Source of the DNA: Stichopus chloronotus
Taxonomy: Eukaryota; Echinodermata; Holothuroidea; Aspidochirotida; Stichopodidae
DNA: 64,000 nt
Assembly (NCBI GenBank): GCA_021234535.1
Contig: CM037846.1
Coordinates: forward strand, 19,857,814-19,921,813
Reading direction: 5' to 3'
In this document: piece by piece, positions 40,115 to 54,010 of the stretch
Position numbering within the stretch: position 1 is the first letter of the stretch
How the letters are laid out: each line of letters begins with the position of its first letter
Notes under the pieces: generated by a model
Databases searched by the model: none
What the model was told of the DNA's origin: nothing
Seen by the model: the letters and a program-made list of their open reading frames with translations, nothing else
Program-made: the position numbers and the translations under genes

Positions 40115-40815
40115 CGATTTACCTGGTATACGTGGGTATGGCATTGACACCTACACCTACAGTATCAAAATTATTAGCTAACAAGTATACCAAACATACC
40201 AGGTGTACCCGGAAAAATGGATGATATGTTGTAAAAAGTAAAGCCGTACGTGTGAAGAAACCAGTTGAAACCCCCTCGCTTATCAAGTTAGTCGATCAGA
40301 GAGTACGTTTCTGAACTGTACGTAATTGGAATAGTCCGTGATTGGGGGTTACAGAAAATTCCAAGACACCCTCTTCGAGTTATGTACGCAAAAGCTGTGC
40401 GCCTTTCAGGGCACATCAAACACAAATTAGCATTTTCGTAAAAAGAAAAAAAAAACTTGGTGACAACGGAACATCAAAATAAGTAGCAATGTTAGTTACA
40501 CATAGAAACAAAAGCAAAGTGCGAGACCGAGGAGTATTCCGAAGTACCGTACACTTACCTAGAAAAACAGTTGAAAGGCCGATATGGCCGTACTTGCCAC
40601 CATATTAGATACATCAGAATAACAAAAAGAGGAGTTTAGAATGTTTATTCCAAAGACAACTTTCTGTTGATGCAAACTGCGAGTGTTGTTAAGGTTTTAG
40701 ACTCCCTAAAGTAAGAGATTTCAGTCACAAAAACCATCGTTGGATCTCACACGCTGCTTTGTTGTCTGTGTACACTTGGTACTGTAGTTACTATCACATG
40801 TTCAGAAATTTACAA
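40115..40815 (+). repeat. Left arm of long inverted repeat (partner 60590-61730)
   Basis: From TCGATTTACCTGGTATACG through GAAAGGCCGATATGGCCG to CACATGTTCAGAAA the sequence reappears inverted at 61730 down to ~60600. The right copy has ~390 additional bases (about 60775-61163). Confidence 0.85.
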
Positions 40816-40974
40816 GATCGAATGTCAAACGTATAAAAAAAAATATCTCAATCGGTCAAAACTGCCAAAACATTTGCATGACATGTGCAAAAGACCCCAA
40901 ACTAGCAATCCGCACATTTTTCGCAAATTTTAATTCGAAAGTTTTCTTCGAGATATTTTCGTTCAGTGTGCCTT

Positions 40975-41385
40975 GGGACTTTTGCTGTGGCCTAACATAT
41001 GTACGTAATACTGAGATAGAGCGTAGCCAACACATGTATTACTGGTGCCCGACACTTACTGTACAGGAACAGACTAGACCAAGATTTTCAAGTAAATTTT
41101 GACCCAAACTGTTTGAAAATGTGCGTTATGTTGCCTGATATATTGCTAAGCTTATATTGGGTCATCAGGAACAGGATGGCATATTTTACACTAAAACTTT
41201 GCACATTAAACTTAAAAAAAGAGTGGAGAAAAGTTCACTATATGTAACAGTGTTACGACAAACCAACACAATTTCATAACTCCAACTCAATGCATTTGAG
41301 ACCAAGCTCTGCTCAATCATACTGGGTTATAGCCACAGGGGATGGGTAAAGAATTTACTAGTACTTCTAAATGTTCTACTTAAAA
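40975..41385 (+). repeat. Second copy of 36085-36510
   Basis: Same words in the same order as 36085-36510, offset by ~4.9 kb. The inverted-repeat arm 40115-40815 lies between the array and this copy, while in the first copy the array joins it directly. Confidence 0.75.
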
Positions 41386-41389
41386 CTTC

Positions 41390-42039
41390 CTAATATCTTC
41401 CATCCTCACCCCCTCTCCCCCACAATGTGTTTGGCACTTAATTTCTTCAAGTTAATGGTTGCACATTTGCCACTCAGTGTATCTCGATTCCTCACTATTT
41501 TGTTCAAAAGAAAAAAAAAAACTTTTCAGGGTTGTTGCAGAATGTATCAGGTCTTAAATGATTGCAGAGTTAAAGTGATGAAGCGGATATTTTCCTGCCA
41601 TTTGATGATGGCAACATGTAAAAATTATCATTGTTAAAGATGCTGTGGTAAAACTTACTTTAGCTGAGGTAAAGCCATTTCACTTCAGCATTTTTATTGC
41701 TGCAGCAAATTTTTCTTACTCAAGAGTGCTTTGTGGTTAGCAACTTAACACAGACATTCCGTGTACAGGGAACATGTCTGTGCCACAACCAGATTGTGCG
41801 TCGTCTCGTTGCTTTAGATAGTGCTCATCCACCTACCCCAATTTTCATTTATATTTTCAAGCTTAAAGTGAGTCATTATCAACCAATAAAGAAGTGAGTT
41901 CTGAAGGTATGTTCAGCACCCCCCCCCCCCTCATCCTCTACTATTTGCCAACTGTTACCTTGAAACAGGACACCTACTTCATGATTATGATTCTTATGTC
42001 ATTTCAACCCATCTGATATGTATTACCATTGTCATACAT
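41390..42039. other. Intergenic sequence, nothing recognised
   Basis: Contains a poly-C tract at ~41919-41931 and no recognisable gene. Confidence 0.5.
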
Positions 42040-42990
42040 TGATTTTTATCTCATTAATTGAGACATTGCAGGCATGAGATCCCTTTTTCAAGGCTGGATA
42101 TATGCAGCATGGAACACCCAGGAAGTGGTGGTTTGAAAAGCCAAAAATTTACTTCTACGCCCAAACCGATGGTGACACTCCACTGAGATAATCTGTCGGC
42201 ACTCAGCCCACCCCCCCCCCCCTACACTTTTTAACCTTTATTTTAGATTCATTAGTGCAGGGGAGTCAAAAGAAAGTCAATATTGCACCATGACTGGCAA
42301 ACTGAGAAGGGTAAAGCATGATCCTCTTTAGGCAAAGAACGGGGGTCCCATCCCTTTAGACCTCCCCTAATGCCACGTAGCCCTATTTGTGGGGAGAAGA
42401 CGGATGGGGGCGGGGGAAATGTGTGCACGGCCAGTGTTCAAAAGTTCCCTGTGACAGGAGATAGTGTCCGGGTGTCCTACGGACAGTAATTCACGCAGAA
42501 TGTGTCTATAGAATCGTTATGTCTTGTGGAATTGTGTCCGGTGAACAGTATTTCCTGTCCGGCCGGACATTCTAAAACAGGAAAATTTGTCCGTATCTAG
42601 TAATTTGTATCGGCGTTCACATACGGGTACAAAATATACTGTGGTGAAAGACAATGTGATACAAATATCAGCAAAGCAACAGGTCTCTGAGTTTCTAGCT
42701 TTCTATTTAGTTGCCAAACAACTCCCTGCTGTGTGTAATACTCTCAATGACGTACACACATTTACACATGGCTACTGTATGCATAGAAAGATTTAATCTC
42801 AGTTCTTCTTTCGCGCCAACAAATGGTGGCCCTACGCTTATGGTGTTTGAGTATCCACATCAAACAGAAATGAGAAGAGCAAAAGTGAGATGCCTGTGAT
42901 ATAATATTAAGGGCACAATGTTTGAAAAAGTTTGTGGTGCCCGTGCACCCACTTCCCCTCCCCATCCGCTGTCCCCTTCCCACTTCTCAC
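42040..42990. mobile_element. hAT-derived fragments related to 19864-20830
   Basis: CAAGGCTGG-ata-tatgcagc, CACCCAGGAAG and AACCGATGGTG near 42090-42180 parallel 20280-20580. GCGCCAACAAATGGTGGCCC at ~42813 is another such word. No clear ends or target duplication. Confidence 0.45.
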
Positions 42991-45900
42991 TGTTGGGTTT
43001 ATGCAGCTTGTACTTTGATACTATAAAACAACATAACTGGGGCAATCATTTTTCTCTCAGTATCTTGAAGTTTATATAACTGTCGTTCTGAACTGAAAAA
43101 TTAAAGAGCTTTTGTCTTTCTCCAGTTCTTCAACATTCCTTGTAACTACACCGTTTAAAGATTCAGCTGCTTCCGTGATGCCAAGAAGATATGTGTCTGA
43201 AGTTATTCAGGAACCGATCAAATTGACATGTGATACAATTACCTTCATCGATATCCATAAATATACTCAGGTTTTGATACAAAACAATTCGGTTTACATA
43301 AGCATGAAATTACTGATGGACTAACGATTAACAAAATGTTTTTAATGCTAAGGTTCATTCAGTACTGTTTCCTTATCGTGGGTTTATGGAACTGCACTTG
43401 CCCAAGTGGCAGCCTACTATGGTCGAAGTGATACCCTTCGATTGTGGGTTACAAAAGCTGTGCCATAACATTTAGAAGAAAAAACGAAAACAGCACAATA
43501 TGGACCAAGACTGCATTGACTTAATTCACAACTACTGACTGATATATGCAAGTGGCTCATCGGGTAGCAAAGCGGAAATATTACATCAACCTTCATCTCA
43601 AGGTGTTATTTCATGAATATTTTAGATTGACTGTGAAATATTTTTCCACCGATCACAAAGGTTGAGGGTAGTTTTGTTTTAAAAACACATCGAAGGATTC
43701 GATTGTTTATACCTATTATAGACATAATTATAGAAGGATGTGCTCTTTAAAGATACAAAAATGCCTTTATTGTTAATCTTCCATCTGTTCACCTATTTGA
43801 TAAAAATCTGAAAAATACAATCTACGCCATGGTTATTTCGGAGAAATCTCATCTCATGAAGGTTAATTATGGTAGACAGAAATTTAGGGGGAGTGGCATA
43901 TTTCAAAATTAGCGAAACCGGACCCTATGATGAATGTGTGGCACTTCCTTGCGAGCAATGAATCTCTAACTGCAAACCATTTCTCTTGAAAATTAGGCTA
44001 CATTTGGATAAATAGATCACGAGGTGCTAGTTTCCATACCTTAAAATAACAGCCAGTTTTGAAAATGCAGGAATAATAGCACGTTGATTTCCGAGCCGGG
44101 AATTGTTAGAAAATCACCAATTAATAGTGGCAGCTGGAGCTATTGAAGATGATGGACAATGTAAATTAAGATTTAATTAATTTTATAAAATCATCTGTGC
44201 AAAACCTATATCACGTGACTTTGCAGTCAATGCACATCATTGATGCCACCTACCATCATAACTCTCTTTGTAGGAAGGAACATTTTTCCTACTGACTAGG
44301 AAGAAATGTCATCTTCACATAACACCTAATTTGAACACACTACTTTTCTGTGGCTGTTTAAGTGACTAAATTATACTATGTGTTGATTCATAGGTGTGAA
44401 ATGTTAATTATAAGTTAGGAGAGGTAAAAAGTATAGCTGTTATTAGAGGACGTACATTATAGAACGTGCTATTGTAAAGGTCATTTTTGGAAGGCGATAT
44501 GGTTACAAATGATAACATTTGCAGGACTGTGTCAGCACTGAAAGAGTTAATACTAAGCTTGTACAAAAACCATTTGAATTATTGGAAACTAAGACAGACA
44601 CTTACCAAACTGAGCATGCAACCGACATTCTCATTAGAGATGATTGATTTCACTATGCTGTGCTTGGTTTCGATGCATCAATGAAAAAGAAATTATTCCA
44701 ACGAATTACATACAATACACAGTTGTAGTTTTCTGAGTGCCCAATCAAGTGTTAATCGGTGGTATATCTTACTTGTCTTCATATGCCGGTACTATTAAGT
44801 GGTATTCATAGTCTACAGCTAATCATGCATCCAAATACGTCACTGGATCACTGCATGACTTAGGTCTCTATGATCACTTGCAGGACGAATACCCTTTAGT
44901 TACTGAACCACCAACGGAGAATGGATAAACTAACGAAATTAACGATATTTGCAATCAACTTTACAAGTTTACTTGACATTGTTATATTTGTTTAATTTCA
45001 ATTCGCTGTTCACGGTTATGACGACCACATTGTCACGTTTTAACAAAAAACAACAACAACAAAAAGTAACAACAATAAAGAATAAGAAGAATTACTTAGA
45101 AATGGAAATTTTACCTGTTAACGTTTAACAATAATTCCTCATTTTATTTTAAATTTGCGATTAACAAACCACGAAACTATGATCATACATAACATTCTTT
45201 GGTACTTTATGTAACCATGCTGGATTAAACTTTAATTTTCTGGTAATCCTAGCTCACTCATCAAGGATCATGGTCATTGCCTTGACATATACAAACTGAA
45301 AACATATAGCAGTTTTCCCTCGTACTTTTTTTATTGAGCCATCAACCATCAAAGGTACTGAAAGGTGATTTGTAAGAGACGCTCACGGCAAACAACATCA
45401 GATGTTTAAACGCTGTAACCTTCGAATCCGGTGTGGGCATTTACTTGCATACCCTTGGTATAACAAATGCAGCCAACCGCATGAGTGCTACACCTCCGTT
45501 GTGCCAGCGAAAACACTAGGTGATCTCCCAGATCTAGGATACAATCTACTGTGACATAAAGGGTTGCAGAAAGGGTCTGTAGGACTCATATTCCTTACCG
45601 TGGAAAGGTTCTGCTTAGAAAAGAGTGTCCCCCATGTGTCAAAGATGGACTACACATAATGCTACCATGGCAACTGCTGTTATGGTAACTATGGGAGCCA
45701 TAGTCTAACCACCAAGCAACTAGAATATTTTATCCCATGCATTATAACTTCTAAAGCTCAAGAAGGGATCTCCAAGTCACATATCACATAGGTTTTGGAA
45801 CACCGAGACTGGATGAAAACATGAAAGGAAATACGCATTTAACCAATGTACCAGCTTAAAGAGTCAACTTAATTCCTCAAGTACGGAAGTTACATTGAAA

Positions 45901-48723
45901 CCACATACCGACTTATTTTTTCAAGAGCCAGTCGAGTGTCCATCTTAACAAAACGCACGTTATTAGTAATAGCTTTAGCAGTTGATTTTCTTTATCTGAA
46001 TACATCGTGTTGAACCTGGATTCGTTTGGAAGACAAGAGAACGCAGTCTGTGCTGCATCATCTGAATGTCAAATTTTTTGAAAGAGAAACTAAACGCTCC
46101 TTATCACGGTCGAGCACCAATCCCCAGACATCGTTCGTTAGTACGATTATTTTGAAGCAAAAAGTTCTTCTGTAGAAGTCGTCACAATTTTTATGTAAGT
46201 TTTTATTCTTTGAATTGTTAAACTAATATCACCATACATTGGTAAATTCTGTTTATACTGTTCTAGGGCGTTCAATACTTTTTCGCCTCCACAAGTCTTT
46301 CCCTTTATCTCATGTCTTATTAGCGTGATGAAATATTGTCACTGCTTATGTCATTGTAAAATATTTGGATATCTGTGTCTGTTCATTATTCTTTCATTGC
46401 CTGTTTATGTTGCGGTGGGTAAGATTTACCGAGCCCCATTGACACAAAGTAGCTTACATAATGTTTGATCTGTTGATTAGAGATACATTTGTAGTACATG
46501 AATCAGATGGTTATACTTATGCTGTACACTCTTTGTAATTGTGGTTCAATCATGCCATCATTAAACAACCCAATCTACTCAAGAAAAACTTTTTCTTATA
46601 ATTCTCCAAAACAACTTAAATTTGAACTCAGACTTGTAAGTACTAATGTGCGTCCTCATAATGTGTCATCTTACGTCTAATGTGAGTTCTATAGCGTATG
46701 TTGATAAAAAATTTGTAACGTTTATCCAACGGAATGGCAAGGTATTCGTAGACTGTTCTTTAAGAGCTTGGTATCTCTCTTTTAGAGAGATACTAAAAGC
46801 GGATGGTTTTAGACTCTGACCGGGGAGAGATTGTTGTTGTAAAAGTCACAATTCGACAATCCTTTTTTGAAATTCGATGATGCTTTTCTTTTTCTGAGAA
46901 TCTTCACTCCACTGGGGCTTCCAATGCCAATTGCTGTTTTGTGTTGCATCAGAGAGGTACAATGGAGAAGGAGAAACAAAGCGAGGGTTAATTTTTGCTA
47001 ATTCTATTAGATTTTTCTGATAACTTTCAATTTAAAAACGAATGAGAACAGCTTAAACTGCCGTTTTACTTCTGTGTGATGTATCTTATTTCGAAGGACA
47101 TCCAAGTTATCTTCATTCACATCTGCTTATAATCTTTGAAAAGGATTGCATAACAAAAATCTTTGATGCGAGGTTTGTTGCTGACAGTCAACTCAGAATC
47201 ATTGTCTCAAAAATCAGAATGACTGGTTATCTATTTGGAATCAAGACAGACTGGTTTATAAGAAAGAGAGTAGACCTTTCCCATTTGCAAATGACGAAAA
47301 CGGTCATAAGACTATATTTTACTGTAGCATTTTATCCATTTTAGATAACTTTTGCAAGTTTGCCAAGGGTGTACTCATGTTCAACAAGGAACACGTCATC
47401 AAATTTTCTACTGTGATAGGCGTTGGAACGCGTCTGGAGTTGAAAACTGATTTTCAAGAATAACGACTGGCAATATTCTAACTCAGGACATTTTCCGATC
47501 GGTAATTAGCAACAGAGCAGACGACATTGAAAGTCCGTAATACCCTTTAATCCATGGACTCTGTAAATGATGATCAAAAGAAATGATTTTGGTAGTAGGC
47601 TACTTCAAAGGTAGTAGTTTCTGTTGTATCTCCTCAATTGCACCTCTCTGGATGCATGCACCTGCAACGAAAGTTAACTAAGTTTGCGACATTCTGTAGA
47701 AACCTAGACGTAATCTTCTTCTGCAAAATAACGTGCTTCAAGCCAACTTAAATGTTGGTATGGAACATGATTCGATATCGAACCACCATTTTTTCGATGT
47801 AGCATAGCAAAGTACCAGCATGTTTAAAGAGATTGGCAATCCACACCTCTCCCCTCAGAGTGAGATTCTTTCTTAATTACACCTAACGTGTTGCTTGCCG
47901 CACACTGACGTTACAACACGCTCAAAGCTCTAAGGCTGAGTTTGTTGACAACTTTAAATGGTTGCGAATTAATTTAGATGGTGTTGTCCCATGTTTCTCA
48001 AACAAACACATAAACAGTAGATCGATTTCGGGATAAAAAAAAAAAAGTTATAAACGTGGCTGAAAAGCAATTTAAAAAATGTTATGGTAAATTTAACAGC
48101 TATACTCATTACAAGGATAGCATTAGCAGTTCTCTTCGGCAAATAGAAATTCGGTGTTCGTATACAAATTAAAAGCAGACGATAAGAATCAGTTCGAAAA
48201 GGAGACCGATAACTTTCTTCTCTTCAAAAGTATTCGCAAATGCTGCTGCTCGATTGCGTCCTTCATCTGGAGGAAGGGGTAGGGAGGAGAAATGGATCCT
48301 GTAAAGTACATAAGAATAATTTAAAACATGGTAATTTATTGCACTTTACACAGTAGGGAGAGTAGCTCACTCAACGGACTTACATTTCTCATGCACATAC
48401 TCTGACTGCATTGCTGTGTGTACGTTCAAAAACGGAACATACCAACGCCTGTTTTTAAGGTTATAGTCAGAGAAGATGGCTAATGCCTCATTTTGACTAA
48501 GACGAAATATATGTGCAAGCCTGAATGTTTGTAATACGGTAACGTGCAGGGAGAGTCGAGGAATGAAATTGTCTACAAGAGGAAGTAAAGTTTTAAACGT
48601 CTATATACATACAAATGATTCCACAACATAAAAAGGTGATGCGCTTGAATTGTTACATGAATTCCGTGGAGCTTAGACATGAAGCACTTGAAGCTTACAC
48701 TTCACAGCTTCCATATGATTTTA
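42991..48723. other. Long stretch without recognisable genes
   Basis: Short frames (up to ~70 codons) lack known domains. No array monomers, LINE or transposon ends were recognised. Could be intergenic or a large intron. Confidence 0.5.
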
Positions 48724-48840
48724 CACGCGGTTGAACCTCAGTGGCATAGTTGAACCTCGGAGGCGCAGTCTGTTGAACCTCGGCGGCCCAGTTGAACGGG
48801 GTAAATGAACGCAATTGAACCTCGACGCAGTAGACTCCAG
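48724..48840. repeat. GTTGAACCTCGG minisatellite
   Basis: Five imperfect ~20-25-base units: GTTGAACCTCAGTGGC, GTTGAACCTCGGAGGCG, GTTGAACCTCGGCGGCC, GTTGAACGGGG, ATTGAACCTCGACGC. Locally GC-rich within AT-rich surroundings. Confidence 0.75.
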
Positions 48841-51749
48841 ACCCTTCTTCCAATATCAGCCAACCCGGAACCCACGAAGTCTACTTTCTTGCGTGGAGCC
48901 CAACCTAGGTAACAAGTATTTCTCGTGCAAGAACTTTTATATGAAAACAATTTTCCATGTTTATTACGTGTATTAAACATTCAACCAATATGAATCAAGC
49001 TCAGTCTACATTACCTGACCAATCAAATACATGTAAGCAACAAGTGCAGATACTCTACAGGTCTTGGTTCTTATAATAAAGTTATCGGAAACAGTCAGAA
49101 AATGACTAGCATCTCCAAGGGATCTTAAAAACTTCCAGTATTTACTTAAGAGGCAGCTGACACGAGTACTGAATACACTATGCCTATCAAAACTAGAAAT
49201 TTGAATTTGCATGGCAAATTCGACGTTGCCACGATCGGCCAGAGACAGGCTTGAAATAAAAACTGAAGTTGGGTAAATCGCTCTAATGATGCTTGCGGAT
49301 AATTCTAATTATAGTCCAGGAACCAGCTATAATCAGCCTATCCACTTCAGGTAGAGATGTCAAACATCGTAGAGGACATTGATAACTTCCAAAAGCATTC
49401 AAGTGATAAATTATGCGAACGAAACAATTTTTGTTACCCCACGTCCAATGTTTTGTGAGAAAAAAAAAATTGCCCGGTTATGATTTTGTGGTGATTTTGA
49501 AAGTCCTAAACCGCTCAGGATATTGCCATATGCTTTATTGTTATGATTGTTATATGACTTAAGGTCAAGCGTGTTTGTGCTGTATCAATAAGCACTTGAC
49601 CTACTTATGACTATTAACGACCTTTCGCCGTGATTATAAACGCAAACCAATCAAATTAAAAGTCACATGAACAGTCAAACTTTACAATCAGATGTTCAAG
49701 ACCAAGCCTCTAATTAACACAAGACAAGATAACGTGCATAAAAATATTATTACTAAGTGATTCTCATATAAATTTAGACCTTTATAACCAAAATTGAGTT
49801 TTTTAACTAGTGTCTGTGGGTAACAGAAACTATTCTTACATAACTTTTTCAAGCACACTACCGGTATGTAGCGTAAGGGGGTAAAAAATGGTCCATTCCA
49901 GCAAGACAGGCAAGAGTGCAATAAAACTTTATGACATAACCCACTTTTGTCTACTGACTTGGACCCTAGAATTTTTTCGTGTACTAGGTTAAGCCTAGCA
50001 GTTGACCAGGTAACATCATTCTTGTCATATGATTTTGAAGGTCGCTGTATGTTTAGGCGTCTTACAGAAAAAGTCTCAGTGAAAAGGGAAGTGGTGGCCG
50101 GATGGTTGACCTCCTTCTCCCTAACCATACGCAGACATGATTTCACTCTGCACTTATATATATGGTATATGACACTTTTTTATTTTCCCAGTTTGAATGA
50201 CGATTGAAAATTCATGAAAATTTCAGAGCGAAAAATTGTGAGCCTACTGACGGTATTTAGCTATACTAATCGCTTCGGTGTCTTACTCTTTCACGGGCAG
50301 AACCATTTCACAAGTCCCCTTCTTTACGATGATTGGGTACTTTAATTTTATATTTTACGTTTGAACTTGCTTTGATTTTTGCTGTTGATGGTTCGTCAAC
50401 TTATACTTTCTCTTTTCTTGTTATGTGTAAGTTTGTCTCTTTTTTGGTCCTAATCTGTGCTTAAATGTCCTACTGCTCTACCACAGATTTCAATTTCCCT
50501 TGTAGATCTAGTGAAGTTGTCTTGTGTTATTTTCTTTGAAAGTGAGCCTAAGCCTACTTTGCATAGGCCGCCTACTCATGCATTGCATTTGCAAGAATGA
50601 AGTAGTATATAATAGATACAGCAGATATTCCAGCACACATGAACAGGTTTAGGCAGAAATAGAAAATGAGGTATTTTTTTTTAATTCTTTTCTCACTTTG
50701 TGGTTGATGTTCAGTAGGCTAATCAAACACAAACTCAGCTATATATAACGTCTAGGACTAGCAGGATGCGTAGGATCTACCTCGCTTACGAATTAGGCCT
50801 ATGAATCAAACAAAAGCAGTTTACGCTAAGAAAAATTCACTGGAATACATCCAAAAATGTTTGAGGTCTCAATAAACAGAGGTTTTAATAACCCTAGGTG
50901 AACTTTCAACGACATCTCCACGAAAAGTTACTGCGCGCGACGATCGATAAAGCTATTTTACACTGATATTAACACATGTACGTACATTCACAACATGTAC
51001 TGTATTAACGTTGCGCTCTAGCACGAAATGCACGGTGTAAGCAGTGAGAAACTTCTCGCAGTTTCTTTGTTCGCGAGCCTGGCCATATCAGGCTAGCTTC
51101 AGTAAGCTTAGGTAAATCTGCTATAATTGGATTAGGGTGGGGCTTAGTGCTCCAAATTGGATTTTTTACTACGAAAACAAGGGTACAACGCCTTGACTGA
51201 TTGAAAATAAAGAAACATGTTTTTAAACGTTTGGAATAAAATCTATCGATTAGATACTGTATTACGCTTTTCATTTTATATACCAATGCCGCCATAAAGA
51301 TACACCGATATTTAACACAAAAATAATGAAAATAGTAAATAATGTACCTTCTTTGGGACGATACCATATAAAAACCTTTGATATATAATGCGGACTAGAC
51401 AGGGTTACAAATGACTCTAGTCAAAAGGACGTAATGTGTGCCCACATGATCTATATAGTGAAAGTGACGTTGTTCTAGTCATGTCTTATCTATATACGGG
51501 TTCTATCACTCAACGCATGAATCCTTTTCAGGAAGCTAGCAAACCTAGACTGCGAATGTAATTTATTTGTATGCTTTGTATAAAATTCATAAACAATCTT
51601 CCCCTGTGTGAAATTTCGAGAAGTTTCATAGAGCAGAATCTTGATTTATGGCTTGATTGCTGAAACATAATACTTGTATTGGTGCTTTATTCCCTTCGCT
51701 CACGAACATTTACGGTTATTATGATGAATCGTGGGGGCGTGGCGACCGG
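48841..51749. other. No recognisable gene; two longer anonymous frames
   Basis: Minus-strand frames 50146-49688 (152 codons) and 51367-51005 (120 codons) are longer than typical here. They show no domain, signal or splice context I can support. Treated as probably fortuitous. Confidence 0.45.
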
Positions 51750-52028
51750 AACTGTACTACTTTATAAAGGTACTCTAAACTGTACTTGAGATTGTGTGGT
51801 AATCCGCATGTCCGCTGAAAAAATGAAAAATGGGGGTAGGCGGTTGAACACTATCTAACGCAACGAGCGACGCAGAACCCGAAGGGAATTTTTAAGGGGA
51901 AACGCCCGGGTATAACATGAACTTGTTGCATGTACCCTTGGTGAAACATTTCCAGCATTTTGAAATGACATACTTTTAAGTAGTAGAAATGACATACTTT
52001 TAAACAGTGATATGACAGAGTAGTGGTT

Positions 52029-52098
52029 CTTATGACCAACTAGACCGGTTTCTGCTCTCATACTCAAATGTGGAGGAGCGTCATCAGTAGTAAGCCTT
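52029..52098 (-). ncRNA. Candidate hammerhead-like ribozyme, left arm
   Basis: On the minus strand: CTGATGA, then a GCTC/GAGC stem, then GAAACC, loop, GGTC. A three-pair stem III (ACC/GGT) and the cleavage-type GTC fit the hammerhead core, and hammerheads are known in Penelope-like element termini. Against: the pair closing stem II is C-A rather than G-C, and stem I (CTTA/TAAG) has unpaired bases next to the core. Probably degenerate. Confidence 0.4.
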
Positions 52099-52181
52099 TT
52101 AATATTTTATAGTTTAGGCATAGGTGTCGTAAAATTTTATTTTAGGAATGCGTGTTCTTTAGTGCACGTAAACGAGTATAA

Positions 52182-54010
52182 GCTCAGAGTGCAGCTATGA
52201 GCGCATTCAGTAGATCTTCGTGCGAGTCCTGACTGTCGAACGATTCTTCATTACTTTGAAACCTTGATTTGACAAGTAAATCTTTTAGATTTGGGGCCCT
52301 TTTATAGGCAAGAATCGGTTCGTTCGGAAACAGCTTGGATAAAATCGGATGCTCTGATATTAAATACCAGTGTTTCCGAATAGCCTCTTTCAGGTGCTGG
52401 GTTTTGATATGGGGTGTATACGTCAGTTTGACGACTAGAGGTGGTTCCCTTTCTTTGGGTTTTGTGGTAAGGTAGTGCTCACGGTTTTCGAAAGAAATGC
52501 CTCTAGTGGCCGTGGCAAATTTTTCTTCCCCATAGTTTCGCAGTAGAAGTTTCTCTTTAAATTCATCTCTTTTATGGATGAAGTCGGTCTCATTGTTACA
52601 GAGACGTACATAACGCAGCACTTCTCCTTTAATGAAGCCTTTAAAGGTGGCAAGTGGATGTGCAGAGTTTCTATCGAGGTATTGATAAGTTTCAGTAGGT
52701 TTGGTGTAGATTTTTGTATCTAGGAAACCAGTAGAGTGAACTTAGGACCTTTGAAGATTCTCAGATCTAGGTAGGTGACCTCAGAGTTAGAGATTTCTAC
52801 TGTGAACTTGAGGAGATGATGAATATCATTCAACTTCACCACTAGTTTCTCGAGCTCTGTGGCTGTGCCATCATACAGTAAACAGATGTCGTCTCTGTAA
52901 CGAAGCAATTTTAGGATTTAGGATCCGTTGGGATAATCTGTTTCTCGATTTTGTGCATAAATATATCACAGATTTCTGGTGAAGCTTGACTGCCCATGGC
53001 GCTGTAAATTTTTTTGGCGGTAAAACTTTTTTATTAAACTCAAAGCAATTCCTTTTGAGGATGAGTTCAATTAGTTTGCGCATGGAGGTGGGAGAAATTT
53101 TATTAATTTCATATAGGCTTTTATCTGCCTTTGCATAGACTTCTTCACAGATATCGAGTGCCTCCTCTTGGGGAGTGTTGGTGTACATGGAGACGACAAC
53201 GAGAGTTGCAAGGAGTACTGCTTTTGGTAGCTCAGTTGCTTCCAGAACTTTTAAAATGTGATTTGTGTCTTTCACGTAAATTTCTTGTTTTGTTACAAGA
53301 GGAAGCAAGAAAAAGTCCACGAATTCAGAGATTTTCTCCGTGGGTGACCCGTTGCCGCTGATTATAGGCCTACCAGCAAGTTTTGGGGGCCTTGTGTACT
53401 TTTGGTAGCACGTATATTACTGGTGTGCGGGTTTTATGGTTGAACGGGGATAGGTACTCCAAGGTACTTTTATCAATCTCATTTTTAGAGAACATGTCTA
53501 GTAGCGTCTCTTGGACTAACTTTTTAGTTTCCGATGTCATATCACTAACTTTTCGTAGTGGTGACTAGACAAATGCCTTTCAACTTCGGCTTGATAGTCT
53601 GCGTGATTCAGTATAGCAATGCCTCTACGTTTATCAAATGGTTTAATAACGACATAGTGATCGTTTTTCAATGCGTTTAATGCAAACAACTCTGACGTAT
53701 TAACATTGCTTTGGACATTTCGGATAGGAACACTGGCTATTTCTGCCTGTGTTGCTTCTAGATAGTCCTCTAGATTTTTGCTGAAGGTCATTTGAGGTGA
53801 CCATGTAGATGGAAGCCGGAATTTGCTATGGCCTGTTTGCTTTTTATCATGCATGATGAAGCGAATTCTCATTTTTCTCAGTAGGTCTTTAATGGACTTG
53901 AGAATCTCGCTACGTTTCGGTTTTACCGGCGTGGCAATAAATTTCAGCCCTTTACCCAGTGCAATAATCTCTATATTAGACATGTTTCTGTCAGAGAGGT
54001 TTAGCACGAA
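52182..54010 (-). pseudogene. Penelope-like reverse transcriptase, broken
   Basis: In order on the minus strand: N-terminal part with LGKGLKFIATPVKPKR and FKIRF-like region (54007-53537); then GRPIISGNGSPTEKIS at ~53375-53325; polymerase fingers/palm with ATLVVVSMYTNTPQEEAL (53320-52871); MGSQASPEICDIFMHKIE in a shifted frame (~52996-52940); RYRDD at ~52900; YLDLRIF; then TKPTETYQYLDRNSAHP in another frame; and a thumb/C-terminal part (52621-52184). At least two frameshifts; the motif A Asp is Val at 53198-53200, while the YxDD motif survives. No GIY-YIG endonuclease follows. Dead copy. Confidence 0.88.

Noticed and set aside
49688..50146. 152-codon minus-strand open frame
   Set aside because: No recognisable domain, composition like surrounding noncoding DNA, no supporting neighbour; kept only as an anonymous frame.
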